Assembly: GCA_937925715.1 (NCBI GenBank)
Contig: CALAMG010000038.1
Coordinates: forward strand, 42,281-106,280
DNA: 64,000 nucleotides
Reading direction: 5' to 3'
From: an uncultured Collinsella sp.
Lineage (GTDB): Bacteria > Actinomycetota > Coriobacteriia > Coriobacteriales > Coriobacteriaceae
Below are positions 32,254 through 43,524 of the stretch, piece after piece. The position numbers and the translations under genes were made by a program. Under the pieces are notes generated by a model. The model made no database searches. It was not told the origin of the DNA and saw nothing but the letters and a program-made list of their open reading frames with translations. Position 1 is the first letter of the stretch; every line of letters starts with the position of its first letter.

Positions 32254-35200
32254 TTAGTCGTCGTCGCTAGCACCCAACTGCTGCAGCAGCATGAGCGCCG
32301 CCGCCACCGGGCCGGTGCCGTCGTTGGCGTCGAGGCCGCGACCCAGGCCGCTGCCTGCGCCGGCGCCCGCCTTGTAGGGCACCGACAGTTTGCGGCTCTT
32401 GGGGAAGTTCACCGCGCCATAGCGGGTCTTTAGTTCAAAGGCCACCTTCTTGGGCACGTCGACACCCAAAAACGTGATGCGACCGCCACTGAGCGTGACG
32501 CTCTCGAGCCCCAGACGCTCGCCGCGAATGCGGATGCGCGCGCGATTGAACAGGTTGAGTCCCGCCAACGGCAGCTCGCCATGCGCGGCTTCGGTCTCCT
32601 CCTGCACCTCATCGATGCTCTCCAAGTCCTCAGCCGCCGCGAGTTTGCGGTACACGAGCACGCGCTGATCCACCGCCGGCATGTACTCCTCGGACAAGAA
32701 ATAGTCGGCCGGCAGGTTAATACCCACGCTCGCCGCCTCCACGCCGGCATCGTCGTCGCCGCGCGCCTCGGCCACGGCCTGTCCCAGCATCTGCGTAAAC
32801 AGGTCAAAGCCCACGCTCGACAGGTTACCGTGCTGCTCGGCACCCATGAGCGAACCGGCACCACGGATCTCCAGGTCGCGCATGGCGATGCGCATGCCGC
32901 TGCCCAGGTCTTGGAACTCGGAAAGTGCAGTCAGACGCGCCGTAGCCTCCTCGGTGAGCGGCAGCTCACCCGGGAACATAAAGTACGCGTATGCCTGCGT
33001 GGCCGAGCGGCCAACACGGCCCTTGAGTTGGTAGAGCTGCGCCAGGCCCAAGCGCTGCGAGTCCTCGATGATCAGTGTGTTGGCGGTCGCATTGTCGATA
33101 CCGCTCTCCACGATGGTCGTGGCGATGAGCACGTCGATCTTTTTGGTCGCGAACTCGATCATCACGTCCTCGACCTCGCGCGGGCTCATCTTGCCGTGCG
33201 CCACGCCCACGCGTGCCTCGGGCGCGGCCTCGTGCACGCGCGCCACGGCGTCGTCGATGGTCTTGACGCGGTTGGACACGTAGTACACCTGACCGCCGCG
33301 GCCCACCTCCAGGCGAATCGCCGCGCTCACCACATCGGGGTCGTACTCCCCCACGTGCACGATCACGGGACGACGCCCGGTGGGCGGTGTGGTGATCAGG
33401 CTCATGTCGCGCACGCCGCTCGTGGCCATCTGCATGGTTCGCGGAATCGGCGTTGCCGAAAGCGTGAGCACGTCAATCTGCTCACGCAGGTTCTTGAGCT
33501 GCTCCTTGTGCTGCACGCCAAAGCGCTGCTCCTCGTCGATGATCACCATGCCCAGGTTCTTGGGGTTCACGTCGGCCGAAAGCAAGCGGTGCGTGCCGAT
33601 GAGCACATCAATCGTGCCCTCGGCAAACGCCTTAAGCGCGCGCTTCTGCTGCGCCGGGGTGCGGAAGCGGCTGAGCACTTCGACCTCGAGGCCAAACGGG
33701 GCAAAGCGCTCAAAGAACGTCTCGTAGTGCTGCTGGGCCAGAATGGTTGTGGGGCAGAGCACCATGACCTGACGGCCGGAGTCCACACACTTAAAGGCAG
33801 CGCGCAGGGCGACCTCGGTCTTGCCAAAGCCCACGTCGCCGCACAGCAGGCGGTCCATGGGCTTGGGCGCCTCCATGTCGGCCTTAATATCGGCGATAGC
33901 CTCCAGCTGGTCGCGCGTCTCGTCGTAAGGGAAGCTCTCCTCCATCTCGATCTGCTCGGGCGTGTCGGGCGGGCAGGCGATACCGGTAATCGACGAGCGG
34001 CGCGTATACAGGTCGACCAGGTCAAACGCCAGCTTTTTGGCGTTCTTGCGCGCCTTGTTGGTGGCGCGTGTCCAGTCGGCGGTGTTGAGCCTGGTCAGAC
34101 GCGGCTTATCGCCGTCGGGGCCAACATAGCGCGTGATGCGGTCGACCTGCTCGAGCGGCACGTAGAGCTTGTCGCCGTCGGCATATTCCAGCAAAAAGTA
34201 GTCGCGCTCCTTGCCGCCCACTTCCTGGCGCGCGATCTCGCTAAAGAGCGCGATGCCGTGGGTGGCGTGCACCACGTAGTCGCCCGGCTTAAACGGGAAC
34301 GTGATCTGCGTGATGTCAACCTTGCGGCGGCTGCGCGCGCGGTTGGCATCCATGCGGGCGTTGAGGTCGGCGATCGAGAACACGGCCAGGTTGGCATCGG
34401 GCACCACCACGCCCTGCGGCAGAGCGGCATCGACAAAGGTCACGCGTCCGCGCGAGATGATGGGCACGGCGGCGCCGGCGGCAGCCTGCGCGGCACCCGC
34501 CTCGAGCGAGCGGGCGTTGAGCGCGTCGGCCTTACGCTCGCGAATGGAAGCATGGGCCTCCTGGCGTGCGGCACGGTCGGCGGAATCCGCCGCTGCCACG
34601 CGCACGCGGTCGCCGATAGCGCCGACATTTTCGGGCGCCGCGGTCAGCGATTCCTCAAAGGTAATGCCCTCGTCGCCAAAGGTGAGCTCCATCGACTCGC
34701 GCGCACCGCGGTCGGGGATGGCAAACACGCAGGCATAGCGCTTGTCCACGACCTCCTGGATGCGCGTCATAAAACGGTTGTCCGAGCCTGCGATGGCCGG
34801 CTGTTCAATCTTGAGCTCGGCCGTCACCGCACCGCCGGCACGGATGAGGCTCACATAGTTCAGGCGCTGCTGGGCACCAAAATCGAGCTGTTGGGCGCGC
34901 ACGTACAGACCATCCAGGCGGTCAATCCCTGCCTCGCCGGCACGGGCCTCAATATCCTCGTAGGCGCGCAGGCAGTCGTCGAACAGCGAGCGCGGCTCGG
35001 ACAGAACCACGAGCGCCTTGCCGCTCACGTGCGCCAACGGGCTTACGGTCTGGCCGTACATCACCGGCAAAAAGCGGTCGAGCTCGGGCGTGACAATGCG
35101 CGCATCCACCATCTCGAGCAGCGCCGCCAGCTTGCTATCGTCCTGGCTGGCGCGATAGAGCGCCACATGCATGTTGTGGACGGCCTCGTCGGTAAGCGCC

Positions 35201-35886
35201 AGCTCGCGACAGGGGAAGATCTCGATGCTATCCTCGTTGCCGATGGTCTGCCCCGTGGAGCTCACCATGCGGCGGATGCGATCGATCTCGTCGCCAAAAA
35301 ACTCGATGCGCACGGGCGCCTTTTCCTGCGCGGGGAACACCTCTACGGTGTCGCCGTGCACGCGGAACAGGCCGGGCGCGTCGGCGGCGCCGGCATTGGT
35401 GTAGCCCATGCCCACTAGGCGCTGCGGCACCTCATCAAAAGGAATCTCCTCGCCCACCGCAAAGGTCGTGGACTCCCAATAGCGGCTCTCGACCGGCGGC
35501 ACGCAGCGCAGCAGCGCGCGGGCCGAGGCAACCATGATACAGTTGTCCCCGCGCACGATGCGCCCCAGAGCCTCGCAGCGCTGCGCCACCACGGCATCGT
35601 CGGGCGCCTGCTCGCGCCACGGATAGTCCTTGCGCTCGGGAAAACGGCACACGTGCGCCAGGCCCACGTAGGCGGCAAGGCTGCACGCGGCGCGATCGGC
35701 CGCATCCTCGCCACTCACAATGTAGACCGTCGGGCGCGGACGGCGCGCAAACTGGGCGGCCGCCATAAGCGTGCGGCCCGACTGCGACACGGCCAGCGTC
35801 ACGTCCTCGCCGGCATCGAGTCCGGCCTCGACGGTCTGCAGCGCCTCGGCAGTGTAGAGCTGCGCGGCTATACGGTGAATGAGCAT
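32254..35886 (-). CDS. mfd: transcription-repair coupling factor Mfd
   Basis: Protein of 1210 aa from ATG 35886 (GGAGG upstream), normal Mfd length. It removes RNA polymerase stalled at DNA lesions and recruits UvrA. UvrB-like N-terminal region (SGRTLMAAAQFARR, VAVGEEIPFDEVPQRLVGMGY), RNA polymerase-interacting domain (FKPGDYVVHATHGIALFSEI, LEYADGDKLYVPLEQVDRI). RecG-like motor: Walker A GDVGFGKTEVALRAAFK, DEEQ box (VIIDEEQRFGV), SATPIPRTMQMA, and VVSGIDNATANTLII-type motif V with QLYQLKGRVGRS. A C-terminal TRCF domain follows, and a Gly/Ala-rich stretch lies just before the end. Confidence 0.97.
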   Translation of the reverse strand: MLIHRIAAQLYTAEALQTVEAGLDAGEDVTLAVSQSGRTLMAAAQFARRPRPTVYIVSGEDAADRAACSLAAYVGLAHVCRFPERKDYPWREQAPDDAVVAQRCEALGRIVRGDNCIMVASARALLRCVPPVESRYWESTTFAVGEEIPFDEVPQRLVGMGYTNAGAADAPGLFRVHGDTVEVFPAQEKAPVRIEFFGDEIDRIRRMVSSTGQTIGNEDSIEIFPCRELALTDEAVHNMHVALYRASQDDSKLAALLEMVDARIVTPELDRFLPVMYGQTVSPLAHVSGKALVVLSEPRSLFDDCLRAYEDIEARAGEAGIDRLDGLYVRAQQLDFGAQQRLNYVSLIRAGGAVTAELKIEQPAIAGSDNRFMTRIQEVVDKRYACVFAIPDRGARESMELTFGDEGITFEESLTAAPENVGAIGDRVRVAAADSADRAARQEAHASIRERKADALNARSLEAGAAQAAAGAAVPIISRGRVTFVDAALPQGVVVPDANLAVFSIADLNARMDANRARSRRKVDITQITFPFKPGDYVVHATHGIALFSEIARQEVGGKERDYFLLEYADGDKLYVPLEQVDRITRYVGPDGDKPRLTRLNTADWTRATNKARKNAKKLAFDLVDLYTRRSSITGIACPPDTPEQIEMEESFPYDETRDQLEAIADIKADMEAPKPMDRLLCGDVGFGKTEVALRAAFKCVDSGRQVMVLCPTTILAQQHYETFFERFAPFGLEVEVLSRFRTPAQQKRALKAFAEGTIDVLIGTHRLLSADVNPKNLGMVIIDEEQRFGVQHKEQLKNLREQIDVLTLSATPIPRTMQMATSGVRDMSLITTPPTGRRPVIVHVGEYDPDVVSAAIRLEVGRGGQVYYVSNRVKTIDDAVARVHEAAPEARVGVAHGKMSPREVEDVMIEFATKKIDVLIATTIVESGIDNATANTLIIEDSQRLGLAQLYQLKGRVGRSATQAYAYFMFPGELPLTEEATARLTALSEFQDLGSGMRIAMRDLEIRGAGSLMGAEQHGNLSSVGFDLFTQMLGQAVAEARGDDDAGVEAASVGINLPADYFLSEEYMPAVDQRVLVYRKLAAAEDLESIDEVQEETEAAHGELPLAGLNLFNRARIRIRGERLGLESVTLSGGRITFLGVDVPKKVAFELKTRYGAVNFPKSRKLSVPYKAGAGAGSGLGRGLDANDGTGPVAAALMLLQQLGASDDD

Positions 35887-35910
35887 GCTGTTCCTCCGGC
35901 ATCGCAACGC

Positions 35911-35939
35911 CAAAAGCCCGCCGGGGCAAGCTCGGCGGG
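35911..35939 (-). terminator. terminator of the endonuclease III gene
   Basis: CCCGCCGAGC / GCCCGCCGG-type hairpin with TTTTG after it on the minus strand, between nth and mfd. Confidence 0.75.
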
Positions 35940-36043
35940 TCGTACGTCAAATACATTGTCTGTCATGGTAGCGCATGGAGAGGACTCCGGCTCAAGGGCA
36001 AACCCAGCCCCGCAAAAAACGCCAGACGAAGATGCGTTCCGCC

Positions 36044-36709
36044 CTACCCCGCTACGCGCACGCTGGGGCACAAATCTGCCAGCGGACACTCGTCACACTT
36101 GGGTTTGCGGGCGTCGCAGATCTCGCGACCGAAGGTGATCCACTGATGGTTAACCGACTCCCAATACTCGTGCGGCAAAATCTTGAGCAGATCCTGCTCG
36201 GTCTTGAGCGGCTCCTTGGCATGCGTCTTGGGACTCAGCATCAGGCGGTGCGCAATGCGGTTGACGTGCGTGTCCACCGCAATGCCCTCCACGATGCCAT
36301 ACCCCACGTTGAGCACGATGTTCGCCGTCTTGCGTCCCACGCCCGGCAGCTTCACGAGTTCCTTCATGTCGGCCGGCACCTCGCCGCCATAGTCGGCGAC
36401 GATCATCTGCGCGGCCTCGACGGCATGTTTGGCTTTGCTCTTGTAGAAGCCGAGTGACTTGATGGTGTCTGCCACGTCAGCCACGCTCGCCCCGGCCATG
36501 GCCTCGGGCGTGGGCCACTGGGCAAACAGCTTCGGCGTCACCTTGTTGACCTGCGCGTCGGTCGTTTGCGCCGAGAGCAACACCGCGATCAGCAGGCGGA
36601 AGGGATTCTCGTGGTCCAAAAAGCACTCGACCGGGCCATAGCGACGGTTGAGGCGCTCACACACCTCAACGGCGCGCTCGCGTTTGGCGGCATTGGTCTC
36701 GCGTGGCAT
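36044..36709 (-). CDS. nth: endonuclease III
   Basis: Protein of 221 aa from ATG 36709 (GAGGAG upstream; the frame is open eight codons further). A bifunctional glycosylase/AP lyase for oxidised pyrimidines. HhH-GPD motifs: LLSAQTTDAQVNKV, the hairpin LPGVGRKTANIVLNVG with catalytic Lys, and the catalytic Asp in AVDTHVNRIAHRL. The C-terminal 4Fe-4S ligands are C-x6-C-x2-C-x5-C in CDARKPKCDECPLADLC. All key residues are present. It is downstream of an ABC exporter with a 63-bp gap. Confidence 0.96.
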   Translation of the reverse strand: MPRETNAAKRERAVEVCERLNRRYGPVECFLDHENPFRLLIAVLLSAQTTDAQVNKVTPKLFAQWPTPEAMAGASVADVADTIKSLGFYKSKAKHAVEAAQMIVADYGGEVPADMKELVKLPGVGRKTANIVLNVGYGIVEGIAVDTHVNRIAHRLMLSPKTHAKEPLKTEQDLLKILPHEYWESVNHQWITFGREICDARKPKCDECPLADLCPSVRVAG

Positions 36710-36772
36710 AACGACTCCTCGGCTCAACGGCACAATAAACTTATGGGCACAATTGTCCCACGTCCGAGACGC

Positions 36773-38575
<1,803 letters not shown>

Positions 38576-38654
38576 GGGCTTCCTTTCGCGTCTGATAGGG
38601 CGAAACGCCATTGTTGCACATTGAAGCGCACTTCAGGCAAGCACAATGCGAGAA

Positions 38655-38694
38655 GCAGCGGGGCGCCCGCGTCTTTACGCCGGCGCCCCGCCGT
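38655..38694 (-). terminator. probable terminator of rmuC
   Basis: A 14-bp GC stem (GCGGGGCGCCGGCG / CGCGGGCGCCCCGC) with a six-base loop lies 10 bp after the rmuC stop. The following TGCTTCT is T-poor. Confidence 0.6.
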
Positions 38695-38703
38695 CAGATG
38701 CAG

Positions 38704-40059
38704 CTAGTCCTCATCTTTTTGGTCTGCGAGCAGGCCTGCGGACTCCAAGCCCAAAATCGCGTCGGCCTCCCGCGCGTCTTCCAGCGCATCGATGTCCTTG
38801 AGCTTGCGCTCCATAACGTTGGTGCGCGTGGTGATAATGCCCTCGACCGTCTTGCCCGCGGTCTCGATCTGCTGCTGCGCGCGACGCAGCGCCGCCTGAT
38901 AGCGCGGCAGCTCAGCCTTGACGGCGGAAAGCACGCGCAGCACGTCGTCGGTACGTTTTTGCAGCCTAAACGTCTGATAGCTCATCTGCAGGCTGTTGAG
39001 GATGGCAGCCATGGTGCTGGGGCCGGCAACGTTGACGTGATAGTCGCGGCCCAGGGTCTCGATAAGCCCGGGGCGGCTGACGACCTCAGCATACAGGCCC
39101 TCAAACGGCACAAACATAATGCCAAAGTTGGTGGTCGCGGGCACGCTCAGATACTTTTCGCAGATGTCCTTTGCCTCGCGCTTCACCATCGCATCGAGCA
39201 TCTTGCGCGCAGCGGCAACAGCCTCAGCGTCACCCGACTCTTGTGCGTCAAGCAGATGCTCGTACGCGTCGCCCGGGAATTTGGAGTCGATTGGCAGCAG
39301 CACGGGATCGCCCTCGTCTACCGGCAGCTTGACGGCAAACTCAACACGCTCCGAGGCGCCAGGCTTGGTGGCAACGTTTTCCAGATACTGGTCGGGCGTA
39401 AGGATGTCCGCCAGGATCGCGCCCAACTGCACCTCGCCCAAAATGCCGCGCGCCTTAACATTGCCCAGCACGCGCTTAAGGTCGCCCACGCCGGTGGCGA
39501 TAGATTGCATGTCACCCAGGCCCTTGTACACGGCCTCGAGCTGGTCGCTCACCTGCTTAAACGATGCAGACAGGCGATCGTTGAGCGTACGGGAGAGCTT
39601 CTCGTCCACCGTCGCGCGCATCTGATCGAGCTGCACGTTGTTGTCCTTGCGGATGGCGCCCAGTTGGGCATCGACCGTCTCGCGCACCTTGTCCAGGCGG
39701 TGCTCGATGCCCTCGCGGTTGGCGCCAAGCTGTTGGGCCGTCTCACGGCGCAGGTCATCCATACGGTCGCCAGCCTGCGAGAACTCACGCGCGATGGTCA
39801 GGTAGCGCTGCTGCTCCACGGCCGCATCGGTTGTCTGCTGCTGCGCGATGGCATTTGCCGTGCGGCGGGTTTCTGCCAGCGCGACGTTGAGGGCATCAAG
39901 CGTGCTGTTGGCCTGCTCGAGCGCCGCCAGCGTCTCCGCACCGCTATCGCCGCGCTCCCGCAGCTCGGCGCGAAGGCTCTTAAGCTGCAGGGCACAAGCC
40001 ACGGCAACCCCCACCGCCACCAAGGCAATCACAACAAGCGCAATATCAATAGCAGACAT
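38704..40059 (-). CDS. rmuC: DNA recombination protein RmuC homologue
   Basis: Protein of 451 aa from ATG 40059. An N-terminal transmembrane helix (IDIALVVIALVAVGVAVACA) is followed by a long coiled coil, residues about 30-190, rich in Leu/Arg/Glu/Gln. The RmuC domain follows (LKRVLGNVKARGILGEVQLGAIL, VEFAVKLP, LLPIDSKFPGDAYEHLL, AKDICEKYLSVPATTNFGIMF, the PFEGLYAEV block and YHVNVAGPSTMAAILNSLQM). RmuC has a restriction-like nuclease core and limits inversion and rearrangement between repeats. Length is typical. Confidence 0.95.
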   Translation of the reverse strand: MSAIDIALVVIALVAVGVAVACALQLKSLRAELRERGDSGAETLAALEQANSTLDALNVALAETRRTANAIAQQQTTDAAVEQQRYLTIAREFSQAGDRMDDLRRETAQQLGANREGIEHRLDKVRETVDAQLGAIRKDNNVQLDQMRATVDEKLSRTLNDRLSASFKQVSDQLEAVYKGLGDMQSIATGVGDLKRVLGNVKARGILGEVQLGAILADILTPDQYLENVATKPGASERVEFAVKLPVDEGDPVLLPIDSKFPGDAYEHLLDAQESGDAEAVAAARKMLDAMVKREAKDICEKYLSVPATTNFGIMFVPFEGLYAEVVSRPGLIETLGRDYHVNVAGPSTMAAILNSLQMSYQTFRLQKRTDDVLRVLSAVKAELPRYQAALRRAQQQIETAGKTVEGIITTRTNVMERKLKDIDALEDAREADAILGLESAGLLADQKDED

Positions 40060-40182
40060 AGATTCCGCCCAACAAACCCAATCGATTATCAATCAAAACT
40101 GCGATCAATCTTACCCCGCCACACGCACCGGGCGCTCCACGGCAGTCAGACAAGTGGATTTTGGGCCACAGGCGTCAAAACG

Positions 40183-40605
40183 CTAGCTCTCCCAGCCGGC
40201 GCGGATGGTTGTTATGACGTCGCCTAGGCGCTGGCCGAGAGCTGCCAAGTGCTGAAGCACCTCATTGGGTGAGGCGCCGTTGAGAATGCACGTGAAGGCA
40301 TATGAGGCCAAGAAGATTGCTGCGAGTCCCAACGGGATCAGCACAATCATCGCTAACGTGCGCAGGCGCTGGCCCACGCGGCGGTGACGCGTGCAGCGCT
40401 TGTCGAACGCAAGCTCCTGCGCATATGAATCTTGTTGTACGGAATAGTTCTCTGGCGCCGATCTGCCCGCAGGCGAAACCGCAGGCGTGGCATTTTGCGC
40501 AGGGGGCTGAGCGGCTACCCCTTGCATTTGCATCTCCATAAGCCGTTGCTGTTGGCGCAACATGCGCTCGGCTTGTTGCTGCGGAGTCTCAAGAAACAGG
40601 TCCAT
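40183..40605 (-). CDS. small single-pass membrane protein, unknown
   Basis: Protein of 140 aa from ATG 40605 (GGAGG five bases upstream). A Gln/Met-rich N-terminus (QQQAERMLRQQQRLMEMQ), a Pro/Ala/Gln-rich segment and a basic stretch (DKRCTRHRRVGQRLR) precede one transmembrane helix (TLAMIVLIPLGLAAIFLASY) and a short amphipathic end. No known domain was recognised. The upstream 40606-40856 region carries only a TTTGGTCAG element (40812-40831) that is also found in front of the AbiEi-like gene. Confidence 0.65.
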   Translation of the reverse strand: MDLFLETPQQQAERMLRQQQRLMEMQMQGVAAQPPAQNATPAVSPAGRSAPENYSVQQDSYAQELAFDKRCTRHRRVGQRLRTLAMIVLIPLGLAAIFLASYAFTCILNGASPNEVLQHLAALGQRLGDVITTIRAGWES

Positions 40606-40856
40606 GCTGGCCTCCAAAATCGGAGCATTCGACGCTTACGCCCAGCATCCCGCACCGCCAAGGCCACGGCAACGCAATCCGTAGCAATAGCCGCAAAGTT
40701 TCTTGTTGACAAAAGCTGTCGAAAACCTCAACAACTCCCCTACCAGCACTTTCTCTGAGCTTTTTTGTCGAATAATCTTTTGCCCTTCCACCAACCCGCC
40801 AACTAACCAAAACCTGACCAAAAGCTTGACGGAAATTGTGAAGACCGGGACCCCAC

Positions 40857-41017
40857 ACAAAAAGTGCCGCCCCAAAGGGGCGGCACGCAAACTTATTATC
40901 AGCTTTTCTGTAACGAGCATGCGACGACTCAACGCCGGAGCGCAGGGCGGGGAAACCTTTGCCTCGCGCGACCCTGCGAAGCCGTGAGCGAGAGGGGAAG
41001 GTTTCCCCGCCCTGCGC
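40857..41017 (-). ncRNA. candidate structured RNA with intrinsic terminator, family B copy 1
   Basis: Read on the minus strand, a 20-bp stem (41017-40998 with 40959-40940) carries a loop containing the conserved block complementary to 40967-40992 (CGCGACCCTGCGAAGCCGTG and AGCGAG on the plus strand). A conserved linker follows (complement of TATCAGCTTTTCTGTA, CGAGCATGCGACGAC), then a GTGCCGCCCC/GGGGCGGCAC hairpin with TTTTTGTG. Copy 2 at 41753-41922 keeps the loop, linker and terminator, but its long stem has an unrelated sequence. It starts 21 bp after the stop of the membrane-protein gene at 41039. Confidence 0.6.
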
Positions 41018-41038
41018 CCCGTGGTCGGTGAGAACAGA

Positions 41039-41671
41039 CTACATGCCCGCGAGACCGCGGGCGGCGGTGGCGCACATAAATGCCAAGACGAGAATCACGA
41101 GCGACCCGGCGATGTCTGCCAGCACGCCCATTACGCGGCGCTCAAACAGCCAACTCTCAAAGTGCGGGGCAACGTTGCGCCAAACACGCCACAGCAAGAT
41201 GCCCATACCGATGACGCCCGGGATATTGAGCAGTAGGATCTCGGAGCACAAAAGACCGATCAGGTTGCCGGCGGCAAAGCCCGCATCGCCCTCGCAGTAT
41301 TTGCGATAAATCATGTACAGCATGTACGCCACAAACGGCTGCAGGCACGCAGAAATAAACGTGACCACCATCGAGGGCTCCTGCGAAAAGACCTCGGTGA
41401 GCTTATCCACGCTCGTGGCATCCTTAGAGGCCAGGAACAGGCCAATGACCACCACAGGCACCACGCCCAAGATGACCTCGACCATCGTAAACAGCTTGGC
41501 GGTCAAGTCCTCACTAGCCGAATTCAAATGGGGCGCCCACTCAGGATGAGCATGCGCACCGACCTTCTTGCCCTTCTCAGCACGATTGGCCTTTTCACCC
41601 TCGGCAACCCGACGACCAGGATCCTTGCGAGTTCCCGCCGCAGCAACCCGAGCCCGAGACTTCTTACCCAT
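41039..41671 (-). CDS. multi-pass membrane protein of unknown function
   Basis: Protein of 210 aa from ATG 41671. A Lys/Arg/Ala-rich N-terminal tail of about 50 residues (for example KKSRARVAAAGTRKDPGRR) precedes four or so hydrophobic segments (MVEVILGVVPVVVIGLFLAS, MVVTFISACLQPFVAYMLYMIY, AAGNLIGLLCSEILLLNIPG, VLADIAGSLVILVLAFMCAT). Only weak resemblance to any family is seen by eye. It is followed on the same strand by candidate RNA element B copy 1. Element B copy 2 lies upstream, after rubrerythrin. Confidence 0.7.
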   Translation of the reverse strand: MGKKSRARVAAAGTRKDPGRRVAEGEKANRAEKGKKVGAHAHPEWAPHLNSASEDLTAKLFTMVEVILGVVPVVVIGLFLASKDATSVDKLTEVFSQEPSMVVTFISACLQPFVAYMLYMIYRKYCEGDAGFAAGNLIGLLCSEILLLNIPGVIGMGILLWRVWRNVAPHFESWLFERRVMGVLADIAGSLVILVLAFMCATAARGLAGM

Positions 41672-41752
41672 AACCAACACCTCACAAGAGGAAACGAATA
41701 GCCAACGCTACCCAGTGTACCCTCTAAGCAACGTCACCGCCCCAACCGGCCC

Positions 41753-41922
41753 CCACAAAAACGTGCCGCCCCATAAGGGGCGGCACACAAACTTTTTTAT
41801 CAGCTTTTCTGTAGCGAGCACGCGACGACCCAAAGCGGGCCGGGAGGGCCGGACTACCTTCCCTCAACGCGACCCTGCGAAGCCGTGAGCGAGGAGGGAA
41901 GGTAGTCCGGCCCTCCCGGCCC
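41753..41922 (-). ncRNA. candidate structured RNA with intrinsic terminator, family B copy 2 (3' of rubrerythrin)
   Basis: A perfect 28-bp stem (41837-41864 with 41895-41922) surrounds the loop block CGCGACCCTGCGAAGCCGTG and AGCGAGG, shared with copy 1. The conserved linker and a GTGCCGCCCC/GGGGCGGCAC terminator hairpin (41763-41786) followed on the minus strand by TTTTTGTG complete the element. It starts 21 bp after the rubrerythrin stop codon, the same spacing as copy 1 has from its gene. Confidence 0.6.
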
Positions 41923-41943
41923 AGCTCACGCTAGCGCCAAGCG

Positions 41944-42483
41944 CTAGTAGTTCACCACCTGCTCCTCAAAGTACGCCTTCGGGTGGTTACACACCGGGCA
42001 CACCTCAGGCGCCTCGGCACCAACGTGCAGGTGCCCGCAGTTCAGGCACTTCCACACCTTCACGCCCTCGCGCTCAAACACCTCGCCCGATTCAATGCGC
42101 TCGACAAGCTTGTTATAGCGCTCCTCATGGGCCTTCTCGACGGCGGCGACACCGCGGAACTTCTCGGCGATCTCGACAAAGCCCTCCTCCTCGGCGGTCT
42201 TGGCGAACTCGTCGTACATCGTGGTCCACTCGTAGTTCTCGCCCGCAGCGGCATCACGCAAGTTGTCCAGGGTGTCGGGAACGGCGCCGTCGTGCAGATA
42301 CTTAAACCACAGCTTGGCGTGCTCGGACTCGTTGCCCGCCGTCTCGGCAAAGATATTCGAGATCTGAACGTAGCCGTCCTTTTTGGCCTTGGATGCATAG
42401 TAGCGATACTTGGTGTGTGCCTGGGACTCACCGGCAAAAGCAGTCTCGAGGTTCTTCTTGGTTTGGGAATTCTCAAAATCCAT
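41944..42483 (-). CDS. rubrerythrin
   Basis: Protein of 179 aa from ATG 42483 (GAAGGGAAG upstream). A peroxide-reducing diiron protein of anaerobes. The four-helix bundle supplies Glu/His ligands: [54 protein letters not shown] and [15 protein letters not shown]. The C-terminal rubredoxin domain has CLNCGH and [11 protein letters not shown]. Length is typical. It is monocistronic, with a long structured 3' region. This gene fits a strictly anaerobic host. Confidence 0.96.
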   Translation of the reverse strand: MDFENSQTKKNLETAFAGESQAHTKYRYYASKAKKDGYVQISNIFAETAGNESEHAKLWFKYLHDGAVPDTLDNLRDAAAGENYEWTTMYDEFAKTAEEEGFVEIAEKFRGVAAVEKAHEERYNKLVERIESGEVFEREGVKVWKCLNCGHLHVGAEAPEVCPVCNHPKAYFEEQVVNY

Positions 42484-42597
42484 AGGTGTACTTCCCTTCA
42501 ACACGTGCCGCCCATAGGCTTTGAGCGACCTTGTCTTTAGGATGCCCTCAAGCCGCGAATTTAAACCTTACAATCCCGTTCTTCAGATTTGAGCGGG

Positions 42598-43503
42598 CTA
42601 CACACTCAACCAGCGATCGCCCTCGGCTCGGCAAAAGCCCTCACGCTCCAGGTCGGCTAGAATGCCCGCGACAAGCTCGCACTCGACCGGCCCGCGACCG
42701 GCTGCCGTCTCCATTTCGTTAACGCCCACCACGGCATCAGCAAGCGTTATCCCCGCCGGCCGCCCATCGCGCGCAGCCAGTAGCATGCGCACAATATGGG
42801 CGCGTTTTTGGCGACGCGAGCCCTCGAACTTGGACTGACGACTATAGCCCGCCGAGCGCCTGGACGGATTGGGCAGCGTCTTCTTAAGATACGCGCCATA
42901 ATCTAGCAGCGCGTAATACCACGCGCGCGGCGTGTCGGCATCGTCTTGAGGCACGGCAAAGGGCGCAATCTCATCCGCCGCCGCACCAGGGGCCGCCGGA
43001 CAGGCGGCTTGAATCAGCGGCACCAGCTCGCGATCGGGAACGGCCGGCACATCGGGAAAGAAATGATGCAAAAAGACCGTGCGCACATTGGTCTCTAGAT
43101 ACACGCCTGGAAGATCAAACGCAAACGAACGGATGCCCTGCGCCGTTGCCGGGCCAATGCCGGGCAGAGCGACCAAGTCACGCGTCTCACGCGGAAACTC
43201 CCCGTCCCAGTCCTCTACAACGCGCTGAGCGGCCCCATGAAGCGCCAGAGCGCGTCGGTTGTAGCCCATGCCCTGCCAAGCGTCCAAAACATCGGAAGGC
43301 GCGGCCTGGGCAAGCGCCTGCACGGTCGGAAAACGATCGAGCCACACCGGCATGCGCGCCTCCACACGCGGCACCTGCGTTTGCTGCAGCATGACCTCAG
43401 AAAGCCAAATGATGTACGGATCGCGTGTGCGGCGCCACGGAAGGTCGCGATAACGCAGGACCCCTTCCGAACGAATCATCGAACGAAAGGGGTCCTGAAT
43501 CAT
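42598..43503 (-). CDS. MutY-like adenine glycosylase family protein without Fe-S cluster
   Basis: Protein of 301 aa. HhH-GPD glycosylase fold: WLSEVMLQQTQVPRVEARMP (Glu36 equals the catalytic Glu of MutY), MGYNRRALAL, LPGIGPATAQGI (HhH). At the second catalytic position MutY normally has Asp (D-[GT]-N-V), whereas here it is ETNV with Glu137. The C-terminal Fe-S cysteines of MutY are absent and the C-terminal NUDIX-like 8-oxoG domain is not evident. Related short enzymes occur in Gram-positive bacteria. Strict adenine:8-oxoG activity is therefore uncertain. It starts 21 bp after the Rrf2 gene, so the two are probably cotranscribed. Confidence 0.82.
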   Translation of the reverse strand: MIQDPFRSMIRSEGVLRYRDLPWRRTRDPYIIWLSEVMLQQTQVPRVEARMPVWLDRFPTVQALAQAAPSDVLDAWQGMGYNRRALALHGAAQRVVEDWDGEFPRETRDLVALPGIGPATAQGIRSFAFDLPGVYLETNVRTVFLHHFFPDVPAVPDRELVPLIQAACPAAPGAAADEIAPFAVPQDDADTPRAWYYALLDYGAYLKKTLPNPSRRSAGYSRQSKFEGSRRQKRAHIVRMLLAARDGRPAGITLADAVVGVNEMETAAGRGPVECELVAGILADLEREGFCRAEGDRWLSV

Positions 43504-43524
43504 GGCTATGCTCCTTATGCGGCG

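Noticed and set aside
32581..35418. A 945-codon plus-strand open frame opposite mfd
   Set aside because: It is the antisense of mfd, whose helicase motifs are unmistakable; the composition (His, Arg, Leu, Val rich) is that of a shadow frame.
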